A DNA stretch of 64,000 bases from Gordoniibacillus kamchatkensis (GTDB lineage Bacteria; Bacillota; Bacilli; Paenibacillales; NBRC-103111), in assembly GCF_000829455.1 (NCBI RefSeq), contig NZ_JXAK01000032.1, positions 16,201-80,200 of the forward strand. The letters run 5' to 3'. Numbering within the stretch: the stretch's first letter is position 1; every line of letters starts with the position of its first letter. This document shows positions 34,660 to 43,018 of the stretch, piece by piece. The notes beneath the pieces were generated by a model. That model was not told where the DNA came from. It made no database searches and saw nothing but the letters and a program-made list of their open reading frames with translations. The position numbers and the translations under genes were made by a program.

Positions 34660-35130
34660 CGGACAGTGTTCCTAGGCTAAGCGTACTAATGGAGTTCGCG
34701 CTTGAAACTCTCCTGCCCGCCGCGGGGCGTGTCAATGTCGGTAGTATCCTGGATCGGGAGCTGGCGGTTGCAGAAGCTCTCGGGAACGAGGGAGTTCAAT
34801 GGTTACTGCTTTGCAAACAACCATTCAACAAGCTGCAAACAGCACTCTATCAGTCCATCCACGCCCAATGCCAGGCGTTCGCCATTTTCTTCGGGGTGCT
34901 TGTTGCGTCTTGCTGTCCTCAGGTTGGGGTTGGCTTTGGTTCAAGAGGCATAGCGTTCCGAGCCGCGTCGTGTACGGGCTTCTTGCTCTTAATGACCCCC
35001 CAAGCGTAGTCCATGGGGATCGTTTAACTCTTGCTTTTGAGTATCCCACGAGGTATTCCCGCCGCATGGATGGCGATACCTACTCTTTGGCGTTGGAAAT
35101 ATTTCGGATGGGGGTTCGTGGGGGATAAGT
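34660..35130. other. Gap without recognisable gene inside the island
   Basis: About 470 bp lie between the VOC gene and the duplicated sulfurtransferase end. Several overlapping open frames run on both strands, but none has a good RBS or a family I recognise. It may hold decayed gene fragments. Confidence 0.5.
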
Positions 35131-35266
35131 AGCTGGAGCGACTGGATTTCGTACCCCGAGAATCCCATCGCGACGGGGGAAGAGTAAAGGCCGAGAAGCC
35201 GCGTGGGACGCGGGATGAGGGCTGTGGCGGATTGCCGAGAGGCGGGCTGCTCACGGCCCTTTTTTG
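35131..35266 (+). repeat. Right copy of the sulfurtransferase 3' end plus terminator
   Basis: It starts AGCTGGAGCGACTGGATT, encodes SWSDWISYPENPIATGEE and a stop, and ends in a hairpin with T6, mirroring 32304-32437. The upstream part of the gene is absent, so this is a truncated second end, not a second gene. Substitutions between the copies are mostly third-codon changes, which implies an older or foreign allele. Confidence 0.75.
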
Positions 35267-35356
35267 CGTAGCTCTGCAGGGTTGCAAACATATTATTCGG
35301 GGTAAGTAACCTCCCGTCGTAAAGGAACGCAGGGGAGAGCTATTGGCAAATGAAAT

Positions 35357-35394
35357 TTGATAGAAGCTAAAGGTTTGTGTATAATTATGCATAA
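35357..35394 (+). promoter_or_regulatory. Promoter of argC-like gene with palindrome
   Basis: TTGATA (35357-35362), a 17-bp spacer and TATAAT (35380-35385) form a near-consensus sigma-A promoter. The palindrome ATTATGCATAAT overlaps and follows the -10 and could be an operator; assignment to an arginine repressor would be a guess. Confidence 0.65.
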
Positions 35395-35433
35395 TAACGA
35401 ATTAATATGCAATCCGGCGGGAGGTGGAGTTTG

Positions 35434-36387
35434 ATGCAATATAAAGTATTTGTTGACGGACAAGAAGGTACGACCGGTTTGAAGATCTTTGAATACCTGT
35501 CAAAACTATCGGACATAGAAATTCTCAGGATTGACTCCGACAAAAGAAAAGATACTGAAGAACGCAGTAAATTCCTTAATGGGGCAGATATCGTATTCCT
35601 ATGTCTTCCTGATTCGGCTGCAAAAGAGTCCATTGCGCTGGTGAAAAATGAAAAAACCAGAATCATTAATGCCAGCACTGTCTTCAGAACTGATAAGAAT
35701 TGGGTATATGGTCTGCCCGAGTTAAAAAATCAAAGAGATTTAATACGGGGTGCGTCGAGAGTATCCGTTCCGGGCTGCCATGCAACCGGCTTTATTCTTA
35801 CCGTTAGACCGCTAATTGAAGCGGGCATTCTTCAAAATGATTATCCCGTTACGTGCTATTCCGTGACAGGCTATTCCGGAGCTGGAAGAAGCGGCATAGA
35901 GGAATACGAGAATTCATCGTTAGCTGCCGCAAAAAAACTCAATGTTCCAAGACATTATGCGTTGCAGCTCAACCATAAGCACTTACCGGAGATGAAGATG
36001 TATTCAGGGCTTTTATATGAGCCATTATTCACACCCGTTAAAGCTAATTATGCGCAGGGAATTGCCATGTCAGTTCCCTTAATCAGCAGGAATTTGCCTA
36101 AAAAGTCTTCCGCAAAAGATGTACATGAAGTATTGTCAGCGTATTTTGAATCGGAGCGTTTTGTTCGTGTGATGCCGTACGATTCGGGAGATTACCTTGA
36201 CGACGGGCACTTCATGATTTCCGAATGCAATAATACGAACCGGCTGGACATTTTTGTTTTCGGACAAAACGACAAGATAACGATAATTTCAAGATACGAT
36301 AATTTAGGTAAAGGTGCGTCGGGTGCTGCGATACAAAATATGAATCTCATGCTCGGATTCGATGAAGGAAACAGCTTGGCGGGCTAA
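35434..36387 (+). CDS. argC: N-acetyl-gamma-glutamyl-phosphate reductase, type 2
   Basis: A 317-residue NADPH-dependent reductase of N-acetylglutamyl phosphate, the third step of arginine synthesis. The N-terminal KVFVDGQEGTTGLKIFEYL replaces the usual GASGYTG with the GxxGTTG motif of short type 2 enzymes. The catalytic Cys is in RVSVPGCHATGFILTV, and a conserved His in QLNHKHLPEM. ATG 35434 follows GGGAGGTGGAGTTTG. The gene is visibly AT-richer than its surroundings and stands alone, without argJ, argB or argD, directly after the duplicated sulfurtransferase end. Transfer from another lineage is likely; it may serve a special amino acid pathway. Confidence 0.88.
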   Translation: MQYKVFVDGQEGTTGLKIFEYLSKLSDIEILRIDSDKRKDTEERSKFLNGADIVFLCLPDSAAKESIALVKNEKTRIINASTVFRTDKNWVYGLPELKNQRDLIRGASRVSVPGCHATGFILTVRPLIEAGILQNDYPVTCYSVTGYSGAGRSGIEEYENSSLAAAKKLNVPRHYALQLNHKHLPEMKMYSGLLYEPLFTPVKANYAQGIAMSVPLISRNLPKKSSAKDVHEVLSAYFESERFVRVMPYDSGDYLDDGHFMISECNNTNRLDIFVFGQNDKITIISRYDNLGKGASGAAIQNMNLMLGFDEGNSLAG

Positions 36388-36554
36388 TTGCAACCCCCCT
36401 CTCTTCCCGCCGAAAAGAAACCTTTACCGAGGGCACGAAAGTAGTCTCCGCCTTCATCCCTAAGCTCGTCCGATAGCTAACGGAGATGCCGGAAAAACGG
36501 GAAGTGCGTGGAAATATATGTTAGAATGGTCTCATCACGGAAAGGAGCGGTTAT

Positions 36555-37079
36555 ATGCACTTTACGGTGAAAGAGGCCATTGAGGTTCTGGAGCGTACGC
36601 CGCAAACGTTGGAGCATTTTTTATCGGGCTTGTCCGACGGATGGTTGCGATGCAATGAAGGTGAGGGAACATGGAACGTCTCTGAAGTGATCGGGCACCT
36701 CATCGAGGGAGAGAAAAACAATTGGATCCCAAGGTTAGAGTTCATTTTGCAGGAAGGCGAAAGCAAACCGTTCCCTTCATTTGACCGTTACTCCCATCTG
36801 AATGGAAAACCTGAAAGAACTATCGAACAAAAGCTGCTCGAATTTAAATCGCTTCGAACATTAAATATAAGCAAACTTCAAAAGCTTGTTGAACCTGAAG
36901 CGCGCCTTGAAGTGACGGGGGCACACCCCGCTTTCGGCGTAGTGAAGGTAAGAGAGTTGATCTCTACGTGGGTTGTTCACGATTTAACGCACATGGCGCA
37001 AATCGTGCGGGTAATGGCCGAGAGATACCGGGCGGACGTCGGGCCTTGGCATCAATATTTAGGCATATTGAAAAAGTAA
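36555..37079 (+). CDS. DinB-family (DUF664-like) metal-dependent protein
   Basis: A 174-residue four-helix-bundle protein of the DinB/YfiT group. Metal-binding His positions are seen in [19 protein letters not shown] (first His) and [18 protein letters not shown] (HxxxH). Relatives are nickel- or zinc-binding thiol transferases or of unknown role, often DNA-damage- or stress-induced. GGAAAGGAGCGGTTAT precedes ATG 36555. It ends just before a strong terminator. Moderately AT-rich like argC before it. Confidence 0.87.
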   Translation: MHFTVKEAIEVLERTPQTLEHFLSGLSDGWLRCNEGEGTWNVSEVIGHLIEGEKNNWIPRLEFILQEGESKPFPSFDRYSHLNGKPERTIEQKLLEFKSLRTLNISKLQKLVEPEARLEVTGAHPAFGVVKVRELISTWVVHDLTHMAQIVRVMAERYRADVGPWHQYLGILKK

Positions 37080-37109
37080 GGCTGCCTTCAGGCTGCAAAC
37101 AGCCTGCAA

Positions 37110-37156
37110 AAAGAACTCGCCGCACTCGGATTTGATGCCGGGGCGGCGAGTTCTTT
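37110..37156. terminator. Bidirectional terminator after DinB
   Basis: AAAGAACTCGCCGC pairs with GCGGCGAGTTCTTT across an 18-base loop. It can stop the DinB transcript and the minus-strand pentapeptide-repeat gene that ends at 37204. Confidence 0.85.
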
Positions 37157-37203
37157 TCATTAACCCTAACGTTTTGCGACTTTGGCGGTGACGCGGTTGC
37201 GGC

Positions 37204-38067
37204 TTATCTCCGCTTGCTGAAGGCGGGCCAATGCGCCGGGCGAGTGAGTGGCGGAGGGAGCTTCGTGTCGGCATCGCCCTTCGCCGCGTTGAGCTGGGCC
37301 TGGGTGAGGAAAATAGCCCCGGTGAGGTCGGCTCCGCTAAGGTCTGCGTCCCGGAAATCTGCTCCGATAAGATCAGCCACTCTCAGGTCGGCTCCTCTAA
37401 GGTCAGCGGCAATAAGATAGGCTCCTCTCAAGTTGGCATATCTGAGGTCCGCGCCTCTGAGATTGGCACCGATGAGGTCAACTCCCCGGCCGACGGTTTT
37501 CTGACGCTTTAGAGGCCCCTTCTCCTTGCGCCGGGCTTCATCTCGCACGAGTTCGCTGGTTTGCAGGAGCAGGGCATTGACATTTGCACGTTGTGCCGCC
37601 ACGTCCAATTTCACGAGAGCGTTGGGATCCAGGCGAGTGAGGCGGTTCGTCTCCTCGAGCGCCGAGCGGAGCTCGTCATGGATCGAACGGGCCGGCGGCA
37701 ACGTCAGCGCTTCGGCCAAATACCAGAGCAGCTCGTGAAGTTGCCGCATAATCGGAAATACTTCGAACATTTGCTTCGCGGATTCGGGGGCTTGCCGCCA
37801 GTCGCGCCCGCCGAAGGTGATTTGCGAAACCTTTTGCCCTGCGCCGAAGCAGTCATAAACCGTGCAGCCGCGGAAACCACGCTCCCTGAGGCTGTCGTGA
37901 ACGCCGCAACGGAAGTCCGATCGCAGATTTTGGCAGGGTTGTCCGGCGGCTTTATCTACAGCGAAATCGGCCGAGGCTGCGAAGGGCAGCGCAACGCAGC
38001 ACAAGCCAAAGCATTGCTCGCAGTCAGCCTGCATACTGAGGCGGAAAGAATCGTTATTCTCGGGCAT
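37204..38067 (-). CDS. Cys-rich N-terminal plus pentapeptide-repeat protein
   Basis: A 287-residue two-part protein. The N-terminal segment has a metal-type Cys cluster (DCEQCFGLCCVALPF, then CQNLRSDFRCGVH and GCTVYDCFG). The C-terminal 75 residues are about a dozen A(D/N)LxG pentapeptide units, e.g. GANLRGADLRYANLRGAYL, which fold as a right-handed beta helix. ATG 38067 follows GAAGGAGATATAT. Similar proteins are widespread in Bacillales but uncharacterised; some pentapeptide proteins mimic DNA and protect gyrase. That role is not supported here beyond the repeat type. Confidence 0.85.
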   Translation of the reverse strand: MPENNDSFRLSMQADCEQCFGLCCVALPFAASADFAVDKAAGQPCQNLRSDFRCGVHDSLRERGFRGCTVYDCFGAGQKVSQITFGGRDWRQAPESAKQMFEVFPIMRQLHELLWYLAEALTLPPARSIHDELRSALEETNRLTRLDPNALVKLDVAAQRANVNALLLQTSELVRDEARRKEKGPLKRQKTVGRGVDLIGANLRGADLRYANLRGAYLIAADLRGADLRVADLIGADFRDADLSGADLTGAIFLTQAQLNAAKGDADTKLPPPLTRPAHWPAFSKRR

Positions 38068-38285
38068 ATATATCTCCTTCATTTCATCGCATTCCCATAC
38101 GTACAGCAATTCCTTATATGTTAATACTCAATATTTTTTCCGTCAAATCGTGTTTCAGCAAGATTGCGCTAATAGACAGGGAATGCGAAGTGGCACATTA
38201 ATTTGTTGAATAAGTGGCTCTTTTCTTGCAACCAATTGTTTGATTAAATTGTTTGGCAACCAAAAGAGGGGAAGGGTCGGGTTCT

Positions 38286-38486
38286 ATGGCTTTGGAAATG
38301 AGAGGAAACTGCGAAAGATGTGCGAAGGAGCTTCCAGGACATTCGATTGCATATATTTGCACGTATGAATGCACCTTTTGTCATGAGTGTGCAGAAAATA
38401 TGAATTGCGTATGCCCGAATTGCCAAGGCGAGCTTGTTAAGAGGCCGAGAACTCGAGAAATGCCGCTAAGCTCGCTAGGTTCGTAA
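38286..38486 (+). CDS. DUF1272 zinc-ribbon-like small protein
   Basis: A 66-residue protein with the DUF1272 pattern: MALEMRGNCERCAKELP, YICTYECTFCHECAENM and CPNCQGELVKRPR. Eight Cys in four CxxC-type pairs suggest two zinc sites. ATG 38286 is chosen because homologues start MALEMR and a GGGGAAGGG site lies ahead; the frame is open from 38253. The function is unknown. It is encoded alone between the pentapeptide-repeat gene and a structured non-coding stretch. Confidence 0.88.
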   Translation: MALEMRGNCERCAKELPGHSIAYICTYECTFCHECAENMNCVCPNCQGELVKRPRTREMPLSSLGS

Positions 38487-38687
38487 AATAGCGGCGTTAA
38501 AAGTGAAGTAACGGGGGCCGGGAAAGCGAGGGCGACAGGCGTTTCAGACGCTGATTGAAGGCTGTGGCGCTTGGCGTCATGCGGCTTTCAGCTGCTCTTT
38601 TGCGCTATGTTTAACAGTGCGCGAGCATGAAACGGAAGGACCTCACAGCTGTTCCTTAACTTCCCACACTGCTTATATTAAAATCAC

Positions 38688-38815
38688 AGAAAAAAGACCG
38701 AGTGCGCCAACACTCGGCCTGTACGAATGGCTTGGAGGGGGGTGTCCCTTCAAGTTGATGAACGGTACATAAATCCACCTTGGGCCGAAGAAACTCGAGG
38801 TGGGTTTTTACTTTC
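38688..38815 (+). ncRNA. Hairpin-rich stretch resembling the 3' end of a type I toxin transcript, toxin ORF missing
   Basis: AAAAAAGACCGAGTG-CGCCAA-CACTCGG forms one hairpin. About 70 bp on, ATCCACCTTGGG-CCGAAGAAACTC-GAGGTGGGT forms a second one followed by T5. From memory this layout resembles the tail of small holin-like type I toxin genes of Bacillus and Paenibacillus, where an antisense RNA overlaps. The roughly 30-residue toxin frame expected just upstream is not there. The 38487-38687 part shows no gene. Confidence 0.35.
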
Positions 38816-38819
38816 TCTT

Positions 38820-39647
38820 CTAGTTATTCGAGTGCCCGATTTCCTTGACGTACTCTTGCGGCGATTTGCCGATCATGGCTTTAAAATCTTTGATAAAATG
38901 CGCCTGGTCGTAGTACCCCAAATCGTGCGACAGCACGGACCAGTCAGGGACGACGCCCTTTTCCATCAGCTCCGCCGCTTCCTGCAGCCGGTACCGCTGG
39001 ATGACCCACTTCGGGCTGACGCCGACGTAGCGGCTGAACAGACGCTGCAGGCTCCGTATGCCTATGCCGAGCCGGGCCGCTACATCATCCACCTTGGTAA
39101 TGTCCCGGTTGTCGATGACGGTTTGCACAATACGGTCAATCAAGTCAACGTTGTCATCCCGCTGGGGAAGCCGTTCCCGCAAAAAACGTTCGGCAAGCCG
39201 GGCCATCGGTTCCCCCGGCTCCTGAGCGAGCACTTCCTCCCGCACCGCATCCGCACCCGCCCCGAAAACGTCCCGGATATCGAGGATCCGTCCGGTAAGG
39301 AGAGATACGGGCTGTTTCCAGAACGGGTAAAAACCGCCGGGGCGGAATTTCACGCCCAGCACCACGCCCTCGTCTTGCAGGATACGGGCGTACGTTTTTT
39401 TCGGGACGCCGTAAATGCCGGCATAAGTCCCTTTGTGTTCTTGCTCGAACGACAGATTGACGTTGGGATAAGATAAAATAACTTGACGAAAAGGCGCTTG
39501 TCCCCTCAAGTCCCACCGGATCGCCCAGTATTGCTCGACAAAACAGGCGAGATCGGGAGCGGGGTCGAAGCGCATGAGCGAAAACTTTTGCTTGCCGGCT
39601 TCCGCCCGCAAAATACCTCTATCGGATTGGGCTGCAGCCCGTTTCAT
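38820..39647 (-). CDS. AraC family transcriptional regulator
   Basis: A 275-residue regulator. The N-terminal domain (FDPAPDLACFVEQYWAIRWD, then VILSYPNVNLSFEQ) matches the DUF6597 sensor of many Bacillales AraC proteins. The C-terminal HTH_18 region is visible in DDVAARLGIGIRSLQRLFSR and the later YYDQAHFIKDFKAMIGKSPQ. ATG 39647 follows GGAGGGATTGTTC; upstream open frame to 39767 lacks a site. It is divergent from the SRPBCC gene with a 137-bp gap and probably controls it. Confidence 0.87.
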   Translation of the reverse strand: MKRAAAQSDRGILRAEAGKQKFSLMRFDPAPDLACFVEQYWAIRWDLRGQAPFRQVILSYPNVNLSFEQEHKGTYAGIYGVPKKTYARILQDEGVVLGVKFRPGGFYPFWKQPVSLLTGRILDIRDVFGAGADAVREEVLAQEPGEPMARLAERFLRERLPQRDDNVDLIDRIVQTVIDNRDITKVDDVAARLGIGIRSLQRLFSRYVGVSPKWVIQRYRLQEAAELMEKGVVPDWSVLSHDLGYYDQAHFIKDFKAMIGKSPQEYVKEIGHSNN

Positions 39648-39784
39648 GAACAATCCCTCCAATGCAAAGCCGGCTTGTCGCGTTTTTACAATACCCGACG
39701 CGGATTTCGCTCTATACTTGAGACAAGCAGTCTGACGCAGTTCGCGCAGCGCTATCCAATTGACCACCGAACGGAGGAACCGTT

Positions 39785-40234
39785 ATGGATCTCAAGTATG
39801 TCATGTATATCGATGGAAAGCCCGAGGATGTTTGGCAAATTTTCGTGAAGCCTGAAGCGACGAAAGCGATATTTTTCGGGAGCGTGCTGAAGTCGACTTT
39901 CGAGATAGGCTCTCCTTACGAATATGTCGGCCCCGGCAACGACGGCGACGAAACGGTTCATGTTTACGGTAAGGTGCTGGCCTACGAGCCGTATCGGCTC
40001 ATGAGCTTTACGGAACACCCCGGGCCGTCCTATCGCGACAATCACGCCGAGCTGGAAACGAGAGTTACGCTCACGCTCGAGACGGTGGGGAATTGCACCA
40101 AGCTCACCTTGCTTAACGATCAGTGGCCGGACAACCATCCTTCCTACGACAGTACCAAAGAGAGCTGGCCTATGATTCTGAGCAACATCAAAACTTATGT
40201 GGAAACGGGTAAAACGCTGGATTTCGGCTGGTAA
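39785..40234 (+). CDS. SRPBCC/AHSA1-like protein
   Basis: A 149-residue helix-grip protein of the AHSA1 (activator of Hsp90 ATPase homologue 1-like) branch. The start MDLKYVMYIDGKPEDVWQIF, the phrase FFGSVLKSTFEIGSPYEYVG and the end ESWPMILSNIKTYVETGKT fit the family. CGGAGGAACCGTT precedes ATG 39785. In Bacilli such genes often pair with an ArsR or AraC regulator, as here. Its 3' end overlaps the convergent exoA gene by 40 bases. Confidence 0.88.
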   Translation: MDLKYVMYIDGKPEDVWQIFVKPEATKAIFFGSVLKSTFEIGSPYEYVGPGNDGDETVHVYGKVLAYEPYRLMSFTEHPGPSYRDNHAELETRVTLTLETVGNCTKLTLLNDQWPDNHPSYDSTKESWPMILSNIKTYVETGKTLDFGW

Positions 40235-40983
40235 GCAATTTCCAGTACCACGGGACAGTGATCGCTTCCCAATACGGCGGCGTCGATCTGCGCGTCGACG
40301 AGGCAGGGAATGAGCTTTGAAGACACGAGGAAATAGTCGATTCGCCATCCGACGTTTCGCTCTCTGACTTTCGGCATATTCGACCACCAGGTGTAGGCGT
40401 CCGCACGCTCGGGATAAAGATGACGGAACGTATCGGTAAAACCCGAGTCCAGCAGCCGGGTCATCTTGTCCCGTTCTTGCGGCGTGAAGCCGGAATTGCC
40501 CCGGTTGGATTTGGCGTTTTTCAAGTCGATCTCCTGGTGGGCGACATTCAGATCGCCGCACACGACAACAGGCTTATGGGCGTCCAGCTGCAGCAAGTAG
40601 CTGCGAAACCGCTCTTCCCATTCCAGCCTGAACTCCAGCCTCGACAGATCGCGCCTGGCATTCGGGGTATAGACGTTGACGAGATAAAAGCTGTCATACT
40701 CGAGCGTAATGATCCGCCCCTCCGGCTCCGTCTCTTCCTCCAGACCGTACCGCACCGAAAGCGGCTCGATTCTGGAAAATACGGCGGTGCCGGAATATCC
40801 TTTCTGCAGCGCGTAATTCCAAAATTGCCTATATTCTTCACCCAAGTCGAGTTGAACTTGTCCTTCCTGCAGCTTCGTCTCCTGAATGCAGAAGATGTCA
40901 GCCTCCGCTTGCTTGAAGTAATCGATAAATCCTTTGGCAAGACATGCCCTTAACCCGTTAACGTTCCAAGATATCAGCTTCAT
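40195..40983 (-). CDS. exoA: Exodeoxyribonuclease III / AP endonuclease
   Basis: A 262-residue class II AP endonuclease acting in base excision repair. The exonuclease III motifs are all visible: KLISWNVNGLRA, CIQETKLQEG (metal Glu), YTPNARRDLSRLEFRLEWE, VVVCGDLNVAHQEIDL (catalytic Asp/Asn) and AAVLGSDHCPVVLEI (Asp-His). ATG 40983 follows GGGGGTAACGATC; the frame is open to 41025. Length equals the ExoA of B. subtilis (about 252) plus a short tail. The last 13 codons overlap the convergent SRPBCC gene. Confidence 0.95.
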   Translation of the reverse strand: MKLISWNVNGLRACLAKGFIDYFKQAEADIFCIQETKLQEGQVQLDLGEEYRQFWNYALQKGYSGTAVFSRIEPLSVRYGLEEETEPEGRIITLEYDSFYLVNVYTPNARRDLSRLEFRLEWEERFRSYLLQLDAHKPVVVCGDLNVAHQEIDLKNAKSNRGNSGFTPQERDKMTRLLDSGFTDTFRHLYPERADAYTWWSNMPKVRERNVGWRIDYFLVSSKLIPCLVDAQIDAAVLGSDHCPVVLEIAYQPKSSVLPVST

Positions 40984-41121
40984 GATCGTTACCCCCTGGC
41001 AAAAGAAGGCCGGGACCTGTTTCATACAATCCCGCCTTCATAAATGTACAACAGAATGCGAACTTCCGGTAGACCGGCAGCGGGAAGATTTCGGCCTGTC
41101 TGACGATATCGCAGCGAATGG

Positions 41122-41166
41122 AAAAAGGCAGAAGAAGCCTGGGTGACCGCTTCTTCTGCCTTTTTT
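41122..41166. terminator. Strong hairpin between divergent genes
   Basis: AAAAAGGCAGAAGAAGC pairs perfectly with GCTTCTTCTGCCTTTTT. It stands upstream of both exoA (minus) and the GNAT gene (plus), so neither uses it as its own terminator. An unrecognised short transcript from either side, or read-through protection, is implied. Confidence 0.75.
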
Positions 41167-41301
41167 CGCTCCTTTATGCCGTACAGTTGTCGGCGCTGCC
41201 GGTGCGGAAGCGGGAACATTTTTCCGAAAGGGTGCGTCTAACAGAAAGGTGAACAAGGTGCAGTCCGGCAGTGACATTATATCGGAGGAGCTGTTAAAAC
41301 A

Positions 41302-41852
41302 ATGAGCAGTTATGCGGGTGAAAGGGTATATATTCGATTTATCGGCGCAGATGACGCTCCTGCCTTGCTGGACCTTTTGCAGCGCAACCGGGAGCTGTTC
41401 GAACAGGTAGTGCCTAAGCGCAACGACTCGTACTACACGCTGGAAGAGCAGAGCAAAATTATCGATCGTTGGACAAAAGAGAGGGAAGAGGATAAGCGGT
41501 ACTCTTTCGGAATTTTTCTGCACGATACGAACGAACTGATCGGAGAGCTTCGCTTTTTGAAGTGATGCGGGGACCGCTGCAAAGGTGCATGGTAGGATAT
41601 TGTCTGGACCAGCGGTATAACGGCAAGGGGTATATGACGGAGGCGCTCGCTCTTGTATTGGCTTTCGCGTTCAAGGAAGCAGGTTTCCATCGGGTCGAGG
41701 CAGGGGCGAAGCCGAGCAATATCGGCTCTATCCGGGTGCTCGAAAAGGCGGGCTTCCGGAAAGAAGGACTCGCCCGCAAAAACGTGTGCATCAACGGCAA
41801 ATGGGAAGACCACGTGATGTTCGCTATTTTGGACGAGGATTATAGCAAGTGA
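41302..41852 (+). pseudogene. RimJ/RimL-type GNAT acetyltransferase split by a frameshift
   Basis: ATG 41302 follows GGAGGAG. The first part (RVYIRFIGADDAPALLDLLQ to NELIGELRFLK) stops at 41565. The second part, in another frame from 41559, reads EVMRGPLQRCMVGYCLDQRY, NGKGYMTEALALVLAFAFKE and NIGSIRVLEKAGFRKEGLAR, the typical C-terminal half of the YjcK/RimJ-like family. Adding one T to the T5 run at 41554-41558 joins them as LRFFEVMRG, giving about 183 residues. The break is either a real mutation or a homopolymer read error. Relatives acetylate protein N-termini or small amines. Confidence 0.85.
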
Positions 41853-42028
41853 AGCTTCACATAGAGCTCGCACCTTGCAAAATGGCACGGCGTTCGCCTT
41901 GAACACCGTGCCATTTCAGCTTGTTGACCATCGGTAAAATCTTAATGACAAATTTACCATAATATTGTAATATTGTCTGAGGCGCAAGCGTTTACATTTT
42001 ATCCGAAAGAAATGCGGGTGAGCATGTT

Positions 42029-42991
42029 TTGTCACAGGCCATTCTCTCTGTGAAAGCGTTAAAGACGGTGTTTCGCGACAGAAAGAGCGAAAGGACCGTC
42101 GTCGACGGCATCGATTTTGAGATCGGCAGCAACGAAGTCGTGGCGCTCGTCGGCGAATCGGGCTGCGGCAAAAGCATAACGTCGCTGTCGATCATGGGGC
42201 TGCTTCCTCGCAGCGGCGAAGTTGCGGACGGGGAAATCCGCTTCCGCGGACAAAACCTGGTCGGGCTAAGCAAGAAAGAAATTTCGCGCCTGCGCGGGAA
42301 CAAGATGGCGATGATTTTTCAGGAGCCGATGACGTCGCTCAATCCGGTGCTCACGATCGGGACGCAGATGACGGAAGGCGTTCGGCGCCATCTCGGCGTC
42401 AGCAAGGAAGAGGCGGCCAAGGTGGCGGACGATTGGCTCAGGCGCGTCGGTTTCCCGGAGCCTGCGCGCATCCGGCGCGAGTACCCGCACCGGCTGTCGG
42501 GCGGCATGCGCCAGCGCGTCATGCTGGCTATGGCGATGGCGTGCAAGCCGGAGCTGCTCATTGCCGATGAACCGACGACCGCGCTCGACGTTACGATTCA
42601 GGCGCAGGTGCTCGATCTGATCCGGCAGCTGATTGCGGAGACGCGCATGTCCGTGCTGTTCATTACGCACGATTTGGGCGTCGTGGCGGAAATGGCGACA
42701 CGGGTCGTCGTCATGTACGCCGGCCAGATCGTGGAGACCGCCGACGTGCGCACGTTGTTCACTTCGCCGCGGCATCCGTATACGAAGGGGCTGCTCGCCT
42801 CGACGCCGCGCATGACGGGAACGGCCCGCAAGCTCGTGCCGATCCCGGGCAGCGTACCGCCTGCGGGGCAATATGCGGCAAGCTGCCGCTTCGCCGACCG
42901 CTGTCCGCAGGCGCGGCCGGAGTGCCGCGAACAGGTGCCGGAGCTGCGCGATGCAGGCGGCGGGCATCAGGTTCGATGCATTTTGGCGTAG
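42029..42991 (+). CDS. appD: Oligopeptide ABC transporter ATP-binding protein AppD
   Basis: A 320-residue ATPase of a peptide importer. Walker A is [13 protein letters not shown], the Q-loop QEPMTSLNP, the signature LSGGMRQRVMLAMAM, Walker B LLIADEPTTALD, and the C-terminal oligopeptide/dipeptide extension has CRFADRCPQARPEC, whose Cys pattern is typical of OppD/AppD. It starts with TTG after GCGGGTGAGCA. It is first in the order D-F-A-B-C, the order of the B. subtilis app operon, and appF starts 27 bases later. Confidence 0.93.
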   Translation: MSQAILSVKALKTVFRDRKSERTVVDGIDFEIGSNEVVALVGESGCGKSITSLSIMGLLPRSGEVADGEIRFRGQNLVGLSKKEISRLRGNKMAMIFQEPMTSLNPVLTIGTQMTEGVRRHLGVSKEEAAKVADDWLRRVGFPEPARIRREYPHRLSGGMRQRVMLAMAMACKPELLIADEPTTALDVTIQAQVLDLIRQLIAETRMSVLFITHDLGVVAEMATRVVVMYAGQIVETADVRTLFTSPRHPYTKGLLASTPRMTGTARKLVPIPGSVPPAGQYAASCRFADRCPQARPECREQVPELRDAGGGHQVRCILA

Positions 42992-43018
42992 CTAGACGAA
43001 TCAGGGGGGAACGACGAA

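Noticed and set aside
34825..35067. 80-residue minus-strand frame in the island as a possible transposase
   Set aside because: No DDE or other transposase signature, no inverted repeats and no RBS were found.
38727..39476. 249-residue plus-strand frame opposite the AraC gene
   Set aside because: No RBS or domain; the minus strand has a clear AraC regulator with RBS.
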